A DNA stretch of 64,000 nt from Lachnospiraceae bacterium (GCA_015056885.1 SVFL01000014.1:1-64000); one strand, 5' to 3'. Positions 7,254-16,508 are shown, counted from the first letter of the stretch. Notes: a model not told the origin generated them from the sequence alone. Numbers and translations are program-made.

Positions 7254-8882
7254 TTAAAACTCCTCAAAATAGGTGTCCAGCCATTCCATTCTGCGGATTT
7301 GGTAGTCTTCCATTTTGTCAATATTCGTATTCATCTTGTAGTCAGGCCAGCGTTCATTTTCCCTGTCCACCACACCGGAGTTAATCAGGTACTGCTGATT
7401 GTCACGCATGACTTGCAAAATGTTGTCAGTGCTCAAAAAAGTCTCTCTGCACTCTGCCCAGCGCTCCTGCAAAACAGGACGCACCGCCTCGGGCTTCATA
7501 TCCCGCAAGAAAGGCAGGGCTGCCTCTTCATACACCACCGTCTCATCATCATTGTAGGCATTGCCCACCAAAGCGGTAAAGGTCAAATCCAAGTCCCACG
7601 GAATCTGACGCATGGAATAAGTGCCATCTTCACTGACGTCTGCTGCAAAATAGAGGTTACGAAAATGGTTGTCGCTTCCGCTGATGGTCATGTTAAAAAG
7701 AAGCGCATCTACATAGTTGGACACATTCAGCTTGGTTTCAATGGGATTTTCATCACCTTCGCCACGATAGAAGGTATTCAGATAATCTCTCATGGGATAC
7801 CAGCTCTGCCCGTAATCCGTAATATTTTCCGGATAACGGAGCCGTATGTAAGTCATGATTTTCCACTGCATATCCACTGCATACTGGATATCCTCATCCT
7901 CCGGAATCTTCCAGTTAGTAGATTTATAAAGTGCATCATTTTTATCCAGTCCAAGTTTTTTCTCGTCCACCGGCTCTACAATACCGTATAGTCCCACATA
8001 GTCATTGTCAATCACCAGTTCCAGATATTCCATACGGGGACCGGCCTCATTTACAGAAGTATTGGTATTATCGAATTGTTCCCAGAGCTGGCAGGCTGTT
8101 TTCTCACGAATCTTACGGGAATCTGCCACCATGGCCTTAAGCTTCCAGCTGTTGTCGGAACGCATACCCAACAATGATTTGTCCATATTTTCGCCCTTGG
8201 AATCCAAAAGGCTTAATGAATAACTCTGTTTCTCGAAAGAAGAACTGGAAGCACCTCTGAGATAGTAGCGCACTCCCGACTCAAAAATATCGTATTTGCG
8301 AGTCTCATCCCCCGGATCGAAGACCTGAATATCTCCGTAAAAAAGTACATCCGGGTCGAAATGAAAACGGTCCGGGTCTGTCTCATAGTCGCCTAAATCC
8401 TGCTCCTCTGAACGCTCTGTTGAAATACTCATAACAGGCATTCCGCAAGCCACCAGTTTTAATTCATAATAAAAGTCTTCTCCCACCAGCCACAGAGGAA
8501 AAACATGGCCTTCTCTGATACTGGTTGCCTTGTCGGTCCAGGCCTCATCGGAAAGGGTACACAGAAAAGTATCTTTGGAATCAGTCAAAATATCCCCTTC
8601 CCATGCTTCGCGGGTAAAATCCTGGGCAAGATACACAACCCCTTCACTATCATAGGGAAGCAAAGCACCTCCCATTATTACACCGGGATTGGTCTCAGAA
8701 GTTCTCAATTCTTTTCCCTCAAGGAACTCCAGATTATCAACCATCGCCACTCCCATGACACGCCCGGTACTGCTCACCGGCACACGGTAATCCATATATG
8801 TTTTGATACATCGCTGCCCCGCCAAAAACAATACCAGCATAAAGCTCACTGCCAAGGCGAGGTATATTTTCTTTTTTCTCAT
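7254..8882 (-). CDS. CotH-like kinase family protein, membrane anchored
   Basis: The 542-residue product has an N-terminal membrane anchor or signal (residues 5-22) and a CotH-type kinase domain from about residue 200. Visible motifs are YVGLYGIVEPVDEKKL (295-310), DNHFRNLY (404-411) and the metal-binding PWDLD (428-432). Known CotH proteins phosphorylate coat proteins in Bacillus, and secreted relatives are common in Clostridia. The sequence shows an exported enzyme but not its substrate. About 150 residues between the anchor and the kinase domain are unassigned. The ribosome binding site (GGAGC, 13 nt before ATG) is weak. The leader carries a direct repeat. Confidence 0.82.
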   Translation of the reverse strand: MRKKKIYLALAVSFMLVLFLAGQRCIKTYMDYRVPVSSTGRVMGVAMVDNLEFLEGKELRTSETNPGVIMGGALLPYDSEGVVYLAQDFTREAWEGDILTDSKDTFLCTLSDEAWTDKATSIREGHVFPLWLVGEDFYYELKLVACGMPVMSISTERSEEQDLGDYETDPDRFHFDPDVLFYGDIQVFDPGDETRKYDIFESGVRYYLRGASSSSFEKQSYSLSLLDSKGENMDKSLLGMRSDNSWKLKAMVADSRKIREKTACQLWEQFDNTNTSVNEAGPRMEYLELVIDNDYVGLYGIVEPVDEKKLGLDKNDALYKSTNWKIPEDEDIQYAVDMQWKIMTYIRLRYPENITDYGQSWYPMRDYLNTFYRGEGDENPIETKLNVSNYVDALLFNMTISGSDNHFRNLYFAADVSEDGTYSMRQIPWDLDLTFTALVGNAYNDDETVVYEEAALPFLRDMKPEAVRPVLQERWAECRETFLSTDNILQVMRDNQQYLINSGVVDRENERWPDYKMNTNIDKMEDYQIRRMEWLDTYFEEF

Positions 8883-8892
8883 GTATATCTTA

Positions 8893-8957
8893 TTGCTCCA
8901 TCATTGTGTTCGCATACTTTACGCTGATTTCGCTTCGCTCCATCACCGTTCGCGTAC
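8893..8957 (-). repeat. Direct repeats in the cotH-like leader
   Basis: Two imperfect 24-25-nt copies (8934-8957 and 8893-8917) lie head to tail in the 5' leader. On the minus strand each runs GTAyGCGAAC then GATGGAGCrA. The first begins directly after the -10 box and the second supplies the ribosome binding site. They may be a duplicated leader or a regulator-binding pair. Confidence 0.5.
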
Positions 8958-8987
8958 ATTATAGCATAGTAGACAGGGGGTAGGCAA
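8958..8987 (-). promoter_or_regulatory. Promoter of the cotH-like gene
   Basis: On the minus strand TTGCCT (8982-8987) is followed after 18 nt by TATAAT (8958-8963). It is back to back with the AraC promoter on the plus strand, 21 nt away. Confidence 0.65.
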
Positions 8988-9007
8988 TGAAATCGCAAGG
9001 GAAAATC

Positions 9008-9036
9008 TAGGCATCCGAGTCGGAACATGGTATACT
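9008..9036 (+). promoter_or_regulatory. Promoter of the araC-like gene
   Basis: TAGGCA (9008-9013) and TATACT (9031-9036) are spaced by 17 nt. A strong GGAGGTG site (9054-9060) precedes the ATG at 9065, so expression signals survive although the gene is interrupted. Confidence 0.55.
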
Positions 9037-9064
9037 GAAAACAGTAATTTTTTGGAGGTGTAAC

Positions 9065-9904
9065 ATGCCCAAGCCCTTACCACCCAATATAGATGTTTAT
9101 GTAGAAAGAAAGTGTCAGCCCGGCAGTTATTCCATGCCTGCCATGGAGGTTGCATTAGATCATTATTCCATGGCCTATCATGTCAGCGGCGTCCGCAAAT
9201 GGTTTTCTTATGATAAGGTGGAAGTAATGTATCCCGGTGATGTTGGACTTGGCATGATACATGTGTACCATAGAAATCTCTCTATGTCTGACTCGCCCTA
9301 TGACAGATATTTGATTAAATTTCGCAAAGAAGCTTTGTAGCCTGCCATCGACATTATAGGAGAACAGGTTTTTGAGCGTATGTTTTTCAATCATATTTGT
9401 CGTTTCAGCAAGGATACTCAGGCGAAAGTCCACGCACTTTTTCAGGAAATGCTGGAAGAATATGAAAGAAACTCTCCTTTTTCGCAATTTATTTTAAAGG
9501 GAATGTTATGCAGATTGTATTTGACAATGTATGAAGAGAGACTGCCCGACTCCGACGAGGACGCCCTTTTGCCTGCCGCCTATGACGAGCGGATATACAA
9601 TGCAATTATGTACATAGAAGAACACCTGTCTGAGGAATTATCTCTGACCGAACTGGCCGACCATGTGTCCTTGTCCGCACCTTATTTTTCAAAATTATTT
9701 AAAGAAGTTTTGGGAAGTTCCCTTTCAGAATATATAACGAATACCCGCCTGCAGCAGGCTCAGATTCTCCTTGGACAAACCGACCTCTCCATGGAGAAAA
9801 TCGCGGAGAAGGTCGGCTTTGCCAACGGAAATTATTTTTGTAATGTGTTCAAGAAGCGTTATGGTGTAGCACCCTCGGAATTTCGCAGAAGCGCAAGGGA
9901 ATGA
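9065..9904 (+). pseudogene. AraC-family regulator interrupted by an in-frame TAG
   Basis: Two open segments in the same frame (9065-9340 and 9380-9904) are parts of one AraC-type gene. The first 91 codons form the cupin-like sensor domain and end at TAG (9338-9340) after KFRKEAL. Reading on without a frame change gives PAIDIIGEQVFERMFF, which continues the sensor domain and linker. The C-terminal half holds two intact HTH units (LSLTELADHVSLSAPYFSKL and MEKIAEKVGFANGNYFCNVF). A single nonsense change explains the break. Normal genes nearby also stop at TAG, so the codon is not recoded. Its last 46 bp overlap the convergent ABC transporter gene. A restart at the ATG at 9380 could still yield a DNA-binding fragment. 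Confidence 0.85.
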
Positions 9905-11538
9905 GTGCGGTCTGCCAGTGCAATGGTAGAAGGTCTGTGGGCAATCATCAAAAGTGTGCGCTGTCCATGGAGCCCCTTCAGCGCTTCATTTACCAACTGC
10001 TCCGACTCATTATCCAGCGCCGAGGTCGCTTCGTCCAGGAGAATGAGCGGAGCATTTTTGATAATGGCGCGGGCGATGGCAATACGCTGTCTTTGTCCGC
10101 CGGAAAGACGGTTTCCCCGCTCGCCAACCTCAGTATCGTAGCCATTCTCCAGTTTTTCAATGAAATCATGTGCATAGGCAAGCTTGGCTGCCTCTATGAT
10201 TTCTTCGTCCGTGGCGTCGATTCGACCCACACGGATATTCTCCTTGATACTTCCCTGAAAAAGATAGGGCTCCTGGGGAACATAGGCAATCTGCTGTCGG
10301 ATTTCTTCATTGGTCAAATCACCGTAGGACTTGCCAAACAGGCGAATCTCACCGGATTCCACCGGATACAATCCCAAAAGAAGCTTGGACAAAGTCGTTT
10401 TACCACAGCCGGAGGGCCCGATTACCGCCACACTCTCACCGGTCTTAACCTGCATGAAAGCCTTTTCCAAAAGAGGCTTGTCCGCACGATAGGAAAATAC
10501 AATGTCACGCATCTCTACTGCCATATCCCCGTTTTTCTCACATACATTCTGCCCATCTTTGTACCAGTTCACAGGCTCCTCTTCCTCCTCCAGAAAAGCA
10601 AAAATATTACTTGCATTGGCAAGACATCCCACCAGCTCCGGAAGATATCTGCCCAACTGCAGAAACTGATTGGTAAAGCTACCGTAGAGGCTGTAGATGG
10701 CAGTCAGTGAGCCAAGGGTGGTATAACCCTCTCCCACAAAATAAATTCCCACCATCAAAAATGCCAAAGCACAGAGCAAGTCAAAACCGCTGTTGGCACT
10801 CTCCAGACAGGCCGTATAGATGATTTTTCGGCGGCTCTGCTTGGCGTACAAGTGATTTTGCTCCACAAATTCTTCCACCGTCTTCTTGCCTGCAGCATAC
10901 ATTCTGGCCTGCTCCATACCTTGCAAAAGATTAGACAGTTTCTCTGTCATCTTTCCATTGGTGGCAGACAAAGTCTTTGCTACCTTCTGCATGGGTTTGA
11001 TAAACACACCATTGGTCAAAAACATAATCGTATTCACACTAATCAGACACAAGGTCAGCTGCCAGCTTAATAAAAGCATAGGAATCAAAAATACCGTCAC
11101 CTGTAAAATCGGTGTTACCGTACGGCGAAGTCTGGAGCCGTAAATGCTTCCCACCTTTTCCAAATCATAAGAAAGCTTGGACATAAAATCACCACTGTGA
11201 TGCTCTTCGTAGTAGGCATAGGGAAGTCTGACCTCATGAGCATAGAGAAGCTTACACACCTTACCATAGGCGCGCTTAGCCTCCACATTATAGGTAATGG
11301 CAGCCGCACGATAAATCAACATGGATGCAATACCACCTAAAATATTGAGGATAATTACATTCCGCATGCGCTCGGTATCACCGGTCTGGGCTGCATCCAC
11401 CACATTTTTCATAAGGAGGGAGGACATAACCGTAAACATCGCCCAACCGGTACTCATGAAGAAAATCCCCGCCAGATAAATGGGACAACGTTTACCCATA
11501 AGCTTCATGGTTCTGAAAAACACTTTACTCTGCTTCAT
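9859..11538 (-). CDS. ABC half-exporter, permease-ATPase fusion, altered C-terminus
   Basis: The 559-residue product has a six-helix ABC exporter domain (about residues 1-320) and a nucleotide-binding domain with Walker A GPSGCGKTT (374-382), signature LSGGQ (478-482), Walker B ending LLDEAT and the H-loop His534. Up to ALAD (540-543) it follows the family. After that the usual final strand and helix are absent and the last 16 residues are simply antisense of the AraC gene end. The partner transporter has 35 normal residues after the same point. A deletion seems to have joined the two genes tail to tail. The upstream partner gene ends at TAG directly before this ATG, and its last codons carry the ribosome binding site. 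The pair likely forms a heterodimeric exporter of unknown substrate. Confidence 0.88.
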   Translation of the reverse strand: MKQSKVFFRTMKLMGKRCPIYLAGIFFMSTGWAMFTVMSSLLMKNVVDAAQTGDTERMRNVIILNILGGIASMLIYRAAAITYNVEAKRAYGKVCKLLYAHEVRLPYAYYEEHHSGDFMSKLSYDLEKVGSIYGSRLRRTVTPILQVTVFLIPMLLLSWQLTLCLISVNTIMFLTNGVFIKPMQKVAKTLSATNGKMTEKLSNLLQGMEQARMYAAGKKTVEEFVEQNHLYAKQSRRKIIYTACLESANSGFDLLCALAFLMVGIYFVGEGYTTLGSLTAIYSLYGSFTNQFLQLGRYLPELVGCLANASNIFAFLEEEEEPVNWYKDGQNVCEKNGDMAVEMRDIVFSYRADKPLLEKAFMQVKTGESVAVIGPSGCGKTTLSKLLLGLYPVESGEIRLFGKSYGDLTNEEIRQQIAYVPQEPYLFQGSIKENIRVGRIDATDEEIIEAAKLAYAHDFIEKLENGYDTEVGERGNRLSGGQRQRIAIARAIIKNAPLILLDEATSALDNESEQLVNEALKGLHGQRTLLMIAHRPSTIALADRTHSLALLRNSEGATP

Positions 11539-13245
11539 CTATGCCTCCTCCTTTCCGTACATCGCTGCGTATATTCCCCTCTTTTGTATCAGGGAATCGT
11601 GATTGCCGCTCTCCGCTATGGCGCCGTCCTTCATGACAAATATAGTATCGGCGTGGCGCACAGTGGACAGTCTGTGGGCAATAATCACACAGGTTCTGCC
11701 CTCTGAAAGCCGCTCCATGGCCTCCTGTATCAATTGTTCTGTCTCCACATCCACAGCCGAAGTGGGCTCATCCATCAATAAAATCGGGGCGTTTTTCAAA
11801 AAAGCTCTGGCAATCGATATACGCTGTCTTTCACCACCTGACAAAAGAATTCCCCGCTCACCCACCTGGGTATCATACCCTTCCGGCAAGCTCATGATAA
11901 AGTCATGAATTCCGGCATTTTTGCAAGCCTGAACAATGGCTTCCTCTCCTGCACCCGGATTGGCATATGCCACATTTGCCCGGATACTGTCCGGGAACAG
12001 GAACACATTCTGAGACACAAGCGCCATCTGTTCTCTGGCAGCATCAATATCCCACTCCTTAAAGTTTCTGCCATATAATTGATAGTCACCGCCACAAGGC
12101 TTATAAAAGCCGCACAACAAATGGAACACCGTACTTTTGCCGCCGCCGGAATCTCCTACAAAGGCAACGGTACTTCCGCTTGGAATCTCAAAGGAAAGAT
12201 CTTTTAAAACAGGCACACCCTCTGTATAGTGAAAGGACACTTTACGAAAAGCAAGAGCCTTATCCTTATCAGAACCGCTTCTTGCCGTACCGCTTTCCTC
12301 GTCCGGCTCACCCAAAATATCCTCCACACGACGGATACAAACCCAATGTTCTCTGGCCTCCACCATATCAAAAGGCAGACCGATAAAGGCATCTACAAAT
12401 CGTCCCAAAATTAGGATAAAAGTCACCAGACCGCCCACACTGATAGCCCCCTTAGACACCAACACATAAGCATAAATAGCACAGATGATATTGGGCAACC
12501 AGTTTAAGATTCGACGTACCAAGAGCGCACTATTGGAGGTTCTGGTACGTTTTTCCTCATTGGCCACTAAATCATCTGCGGCCTGTTCCAACCTGGCACC
12601 AAAATATTTTTCTGCCCCAAAGCTGCGAAGTACCAGAATACCACTGACACAATCCTGTGCAATCTCGGTGATGCGGTCGGACTTTTGACGATGCACTTTT
12701 TTCAGACTCTTAAGCTTCTCCACCACTCGGTTGGTAATCCACAATACGATGGGATAACAGCACAACATGAGAATCAACAGGCTTACATTGGTCTGCCCCA
12801 CATACACCGCATAGGTTGCCGCCGAAATGGCTCCGGTACACAGAAATGGCAGATTATCGCTCAGAAGCTGGTCCGCTTCTGCAATATCCGTATTCATCTT
12901 GTTGATAATGGCAGCAGAACCTTTTTCATCAAAATATCGATACTCCAGACGGTACAGTTTCCGTGCCACCAGATTCTTGTAACGGGTCTGGACCTTGATA
13001 CTGAATACAGACGCCGCAATGCTTTTGAAAAAAGCTGCTGCAAATCCCACTGCCGTCAGTATCAGCAGATATCGCAGAAAAGGTCCGTACTCTACCTTCT
13101 GCCCTGCAAGCAGAGCGTCCACTGCCGTTCCGATTAGGCTGTTACCCTCCACCACCGCCCGGGCAAGTATCCAGGACAGTAACATTTCCAGAACAAACAA
13201 TGGACTGTATTTTAGAACACATTTTAAAAACACATTTTTTCTCAT
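11539..13245 (-). CDS. ABC half-exporter, permease-ATPase fusion
   Basis: The 568-residue product has six membrane helices in the N-terminal 320 residues, then an ATPase domain with Walker A GDSGGGKST, signature LSGGERQR, Walker B ILLMDEPTS and the H-loop AHRLST. It ends normally. GGGAGGGG precedes the ATG. The stop codon abuts the start of the second half-exporter (TAGATG), so translation is coupled and a heterodimer is likely. The nearby AraC gene suggests regulated peptide or drug export, as in many Clostridia. The substrate cannot be read from the sequence. Confidence 0.92.
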   Translation of the reverse strand: MRKNVFLKCVLKYSPLFVLEMLLSWILARAVVEGNSLIGTAVDALLAGQKVEYGPFLRYLLILTAVGFAAAFFKSIAASVFSIKVQTRYKNLVARKLYRLEYRYFDEKGSAAIINKMNTDIAEADQLLSDNLPFLCTGAISAATYAVYVGQTNVSLLILMLCCYPIVLWITNRVVEKLKSLKKVHRQKSDRITEIAQDCVSGILVLRSFGAEKYFGARLEQAADDLVANEEKRTRTSNSALLVRRILNWLPNIICAIYAYVLVSKGAISVGGLVTFILILGRFVDAFIGLPFDMVEAREHWVCIRRVEDILGEPDEESGTARSGSDKDKALAFRKVSFHYTEGVPVLKDLSFEIPSGSTVAFVGDSGGGKSTVFHLLCGFYKPCGGDYQLYGRNFKEWDIDAAREQMALVSQNVFLFPDSIRANVAYANPGAGEEAIVQACKNAGIHDFIMSLPEGYDTQVGERGILLSGGERQRISIARAFLKNAPILLMDEPTSAVDVETEQLIQEAMERLSEGRTCVIIAHRLSTVRHADTIFVMKDGAIAESGNHDSLIQKRGIYAAMYGKEEA

Positions 13246-13291
13246 TTGTCCCCTCCCTCAAATTACTCCTATGTATTAACCGAATAGTAAC

Positions 13292-13319
13292 AGTATAGCA
13301 TATAAAAAAGCACATTCAA
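13292..13319 (-). promoter_or_regulatory. Promoter of the ABC exporter operon
   Basis: On the minus strand TTGAAT (13314-13319) and TATACT (13292-13297) are 16 nt apart. This separates the exporter pair from the deacetylase gene upstream. Confidence 0.6.
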
Positions 13320-13349
13320 TGAAATATATTACGTTTTTCATGCTCCAAT

Positions 13350-14363
13350 CTATAATTTTTTAACATCTGCAGCCGGCAGATTCTCAGGTTTACTTTCCTG
13401 AGATTTTCCGTTGGAGTCTAAAAGTTCCTCCAAAGTCCCAAAGGAATACCCCATCTTTTCCCACTCTGTCAGCAGCTCATCCAAAACCTCTGCATTGGTC
13501 TTAGAGGTATTATGTAGCAACACTACCGCACCGGGATGGACACGCTTGGTCAACTTTTCCATAGCCACCGATTTGGCCGGCTGGTCATCCACATTCCAAT
13601 CCACATAAGCCAGACTCCAGAAAAAAGTAGAATAACCCAAATCCCTGGCCATCTGAAGATTAGAGAGACTGTATTTTCCCTGAGGAGGACGGTAATACAT
13701 GGGCATCTCTTCTCCAATGAGCTCCTGATAACAGGTCCGCACATCGTCCATTTCCTTTTGGAAGGCAGCCGCATCGGAAATCTTGGACATGTCCGGATGA
13801 TGATAGGTATGATTTCCTATAGTGTGCCCCTCAGAAACCATGCGCTTTACGATGTCCGGTGCCGTTTCCAAATAATGTCCCACCACAAAAAAAGTAGCTT
13901 TGGCATTATGCTTTTTTAAAGCATCCAACATCGCCTCTGTATTACCATTTTCATACCCACAGTCAAAAGTAAGATATATCTTCTTCTCCTCCGTGTCTGC
14001 CACATAATAGGCATTGTACTTGGCAAGCTCCTCTGCAGAGCTGTTACCCGTGGGACACTTGCCGGATTCCCCAAATCCCAGCCCCCAATTCTCCGTAAAT
14101 AAAAGCCCCCATGTCTGCGGCTGATTCAAGGTGGATTCCATTGACGGATTCAGCACCTGACCGGACTGTGCACTCGCCGCAGCCGCTGTATCCGCCTCTT
14201 TGACCTCGGCCAGCTTCTGCAACTCATTCAGACTATTTTCCTTAACCGAATCCGCCAGACTCCCGCCCAACAAAAAAGCCGCCGCCAGAAAACAAAGCGT
14301 AGGAATCACATTCGTAGAAAAAACCCTACTCCCCCACAAATAATCTTGTAAACTATCCTTCAT
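13350..14363 (-). CDS. pdaA: PdaA-like polysaccharide deacetylase
   Basis: This 337-residue protein belongs to carbohydrate esterase family 4, close to PdaA, which removes acetyl groups from muramic acid during spore cortex formation. Evidence includes an N-terminal membrane anchor (about residues 15-37), the metal-binding and catalytic motif TFDCGYENG, the HTYHHPD motif, RPPQGKYS, WSLAYVDW, and HPGAVVLLHNTS near the end. The start MKDSLQDY at 14363 was chosen because the longer frame adds 22 residues that do not fit the family. The ribosome binding site is weak. A low-complexity Ala/Ser segment links the anchor to the enzyme. PdaA rather than another CE4 member is the best fit but not certain. 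Confidence 0.85.
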   Translation of the reverse strand: MKDSLQDYLWGSRVFSTNVIPTLCFLAAAFLLGGSLADSVKENSLNELQKLAEVKEADTAAAASAQSGQVLNPSMESTLNQPQTWGLLFTENWGLGFGESGKCPTGNSSAEELAKYNAYYVADTEEKKIYLTFDCGYENGNTEAMLDALKKHNAKATFFVVGHYLETAPDIVKRMVSEGHTIGNHTYHHPDMSKISDAAAFQKEMDDVRTCYQELIGEEMPMYYRPPQGKYSLSNLQMARDLGYSTFFWSLAYVDWNVDDQPAKSVAMEKLTKRVHPGAVVLLHNTSKTNAEVLDELLTEWEKMGYSFGTLEELLDSNGKSQESKPENLPAADVKKL

Positions 14364-14447
14364 ATCCCATTCTCTAAATAATATTTTAGAACAATATATG
14401 AGTTGTTTATTACAGGTATTCGTAACCACTTTGGGATGTCAAATATC

Positions 14448-14664
14448 CCCCATTCGCTTATTTGTGTCCAGAGATGTCAGATTTATCGATTAGACGGCTT
14501 ATGTCCTACCACAGGACCTTGAAAAACGCCGGCACTTAGATTGCGTACTGTGCAATCTTATGTGCCGCTGCGCTTTTTCACGGAGCGGAAGCGTTCCGTG
14601 GTAGGACATAAGCCGTCTCAATCGATAGGACTGCCACTCCCCTAACACAAATAAGCGAATGGGG
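14448..14664. repeat. Branched inverted-repeat element B, 217 bp
   Basis: A perfect 20-bp outer stem (14448-14467 with 14645-14664) encloses a second stem of 29-30 bp with one bulge (14484-14512 with 14598-14627). Inside are two more hairpins. One joins GAAAAAcGCcgGCAC to its near complement and has AGATTGC/GCAATCT at its tip. The other is CACGGA/TCCGTG at 14579-14600. The element lies in the 309-bp gap between the subtilase and deacetylase genes and starts only 8 nt before the subtilase stop codon. It may end transcription, but there is no terminal T-run of note. The remaining 80 bp of the gap hold no clear promoter. Confidence 0.85.
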
Positions 14665-14672
14665 AGGCCTAT

Positions 14673-16421
14673 TTACTCCCGTAGGCTTTCGAATGCCCCT
14701 TCGATTTGGAGGCGTCCATAGCCCCAGTCACGATTGGGATAATTCAGGCTATCGGAACGGGCTGCCCCGCGAATCAAATAGCTTTTTAATTCTCTGCTCT
14801 CCGCATAGAGGCTACGTTTTTCCACAACTGCCCACTGAAATAACTGGGCCACCGCGCCTGCCGTAATGGCAGCTGCCAGAGCAGATCCGCTTTGTGCCCC
14901 CCGAATGGTTGTCACATTAACACCGGGAGCTGCCAGATCCGGACGAATAATACCGGTACGGGCAAATCCTCTTCCGGAATCAATGGCAAAGCTGAGATTG
15001 GCTGAGTTATATGAAGTGACTGCAATAACCTCCAGTGCCATGGCCGGCTCTGTAATGGTAATGTATGGGTCCGGCCTCAGAAAATACACCGGTGCATCCA
15101 GAAATTCCGTAATGGGTAACCACATATCAAAAGTACCGTTATAGAGTGTCCCGGGAGAAGTTACCTCAAAGGTCCAGATGCCCGGAGTAGGATTCTGAAG
15201 CCAGAATCGAAGAAGCTGTTCTCCCGAGGAAGGCTCCACCAAGGTGGTGCTGAGCGTAATAATAGTATCCTCATAAACCAGACGATAAGTAATGGCCTGA
15301 CCACTGTTAATACGAAGCGGCGGAATTTCTTCACCCCCGGGAGATCGCACTCCCACCTGAAGCGTATCCGGCAGACTGCTCCAGCACTCCATTACAAAAC
15401 CACTGCATCCGTCTGCTACCCGCACCTCCACATTCATATCACTCTCGTCGGATGCCTCATTTGCTGCCCTTCCCCTCGGCTGACGCCCCCGGAAATGATG
15501 AGCTGCATTCCCCTCATCACCACCACAGACTACAACCGCCCTGCTTCTGCGTACTGCAACTGTATTCAAATAGCGTGATAATACAGAGTTCCCCGCATGA
15601 TCTCCCATATTGGTGCCCAACCCAAGACAAATAATTACAGGACGGTTCAACACCTCCGTAAATCGCTCCGCGTATTGTACCGCCAACATAATATCATTTT
15701 CCTGATAGGCCGCTGCACCCGGTGGAATGAGTAACATTCTGCGCAAATACTGCTTGCACTCCTTTAATTTAACAACCACAATATCTGCCTCCGGAGCGGC
15801 TCCCACGATACGCTCCGGCTCCGTCGACCTACTGCCTGCAGCCAAGGAGGCCATAATGGTACCATGGCCATTATCATCCCTGCTGGAAACCACTGCGTAC
15901 GGGTCCTCTGCACTCAAAGCCCGATTAATCTCCTCGCGTCTGTACTCGCTTCCGTATAAGAATCCCTCCGGCGGCGTGCCTGTCTGAATCGTCTGGTCCC
16001 AAATTGCCAGAATACGACTATTCCCCGAATCGTCCCGAAACACATCCAGTGTATAATCAATTCCGGTATCAATAAAACAAATGACACAGCCTCTTCCGGT
16101 TAGACTCAACGGCTCCCTTTGTACCTGTAAAATTCCACTGGCTATCAATGCATCCGGACTGAACCCTCCCGTTCCGCCTTCAATGGCTGAGAGTCCGTAA
16201 AGCTTGGGAACACTCTGATATTGAAATGCCTCCGCTCCCCAGTCCGGTATATTTGCCCTGTCCAGATACACGATATTATACGTATCATCAACATTTGCAT
16301 AACAAAAAGCTTCTCCCATTCCAATAAAATCAGAAAGGGAGAAGTCCGTAATATAATCATATGTATTTTCTGAAAGCACAGCCTCCTTACAATCCCGGAA
16401 ATTTACTACATTACTATCCAT
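14673..16421 (-). CDS. Csp-like S8 subtilase, probable pseudoprotease
   Basis: The 582-residue protein has the layout of clostridial Csp-type subtilases, which process or sense signals in spore germination. The Asp (FIDTGID, D118) and His (NGHGT, H186) of the triad are present. The usual GNEG oxyanion motif reads GDEG (D302), and the usual GTSxAAA motif reads GSALAAA, so the catalytic Ser is Ala514. A large inserted beta domain lies at about residues 325-460. The C-terminus (YLIRGAARSD, then NRDWGYGRL) is typical of the family. No signal peptide is present. Codon checks at 14880-14882 (GCT) and 15516-15518 (GAT) confirm both substitutions. In C. difficile the pseudoproteases CspA and CspC act in germinant sensing. 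A similar role here is inference. Confidence 0.85.
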   Translation of the reverse strand: MDSNVVNFRDCKEAVLSENTYDYITDFSLSDFIGMGEAFCYANVDDTYNIVYLDRANIPDWGAEAFQYQSVPKLYGLSAIEGGTGGFSPDALIASGILQVQREPLSLTGRGCVICFIDTGIDYTLDVFRDDSGNSRILAIWDQTIQTGTPPEGFLYGSEYRREEINRALSAEDPYAVVSSRDDNGHGTIMASLAAGSRSTEPERIVGAAPEADIVVVKLKECKQYLRRMLLIPPGAAAYQENDIMLAVQYAERFTEVLNRPVIICLGLGTNMGDHAGNSVLSRYLNTVAVRRSRAVVVCGGDEGNAAHHFRGRQPRGRAANEASDESDMNVEVRVADGCSGFVMECWSSLPDTLQVGVRSPGGEEIPPLRINSGQAITYRLVYEDTIITLSTTLVEPSSGEQLLRFWLQNPTPGIWTFEVTSPGTLYNGTFDMWLPITEFLDAPVYFLRPDPYITITEPAMALEVIAVTSYNSANLSFAIDSGRGFARTGIIRPDLAAPGVNVTTIRGAQSGSALAAAITAGAVAQLFQWAVVEKRSLYAESRELKSYLIRGAARSDSLNYPNRDWGYGRLQIEGAFESLRE

Positions 16422-16508
16422 GAAAAGCCTCTGAATGCTTTTACACCTAGTATATGCAGGAAAGCCTGCAAATATCCCGGCTTGTAAGGACCGCTGCCAC
16501 TTTGCTTT

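Noticed and set aside
9338-9340. Recoded TAG (suppressor tRNA or pyrrolysine) as reason for the AraC break
   Set aside because: Intact genes in the window, such as the Wzt ATPase and the 568-aa ABC exporter, use TAG as their normal stop.
14364-14447. TTGACA-like -35 box before the deacetylase gene
   Set aside because: A good TTGACA exists, but no acceptable -10 box lies at 16-18 nt, so I do not call a promoter.
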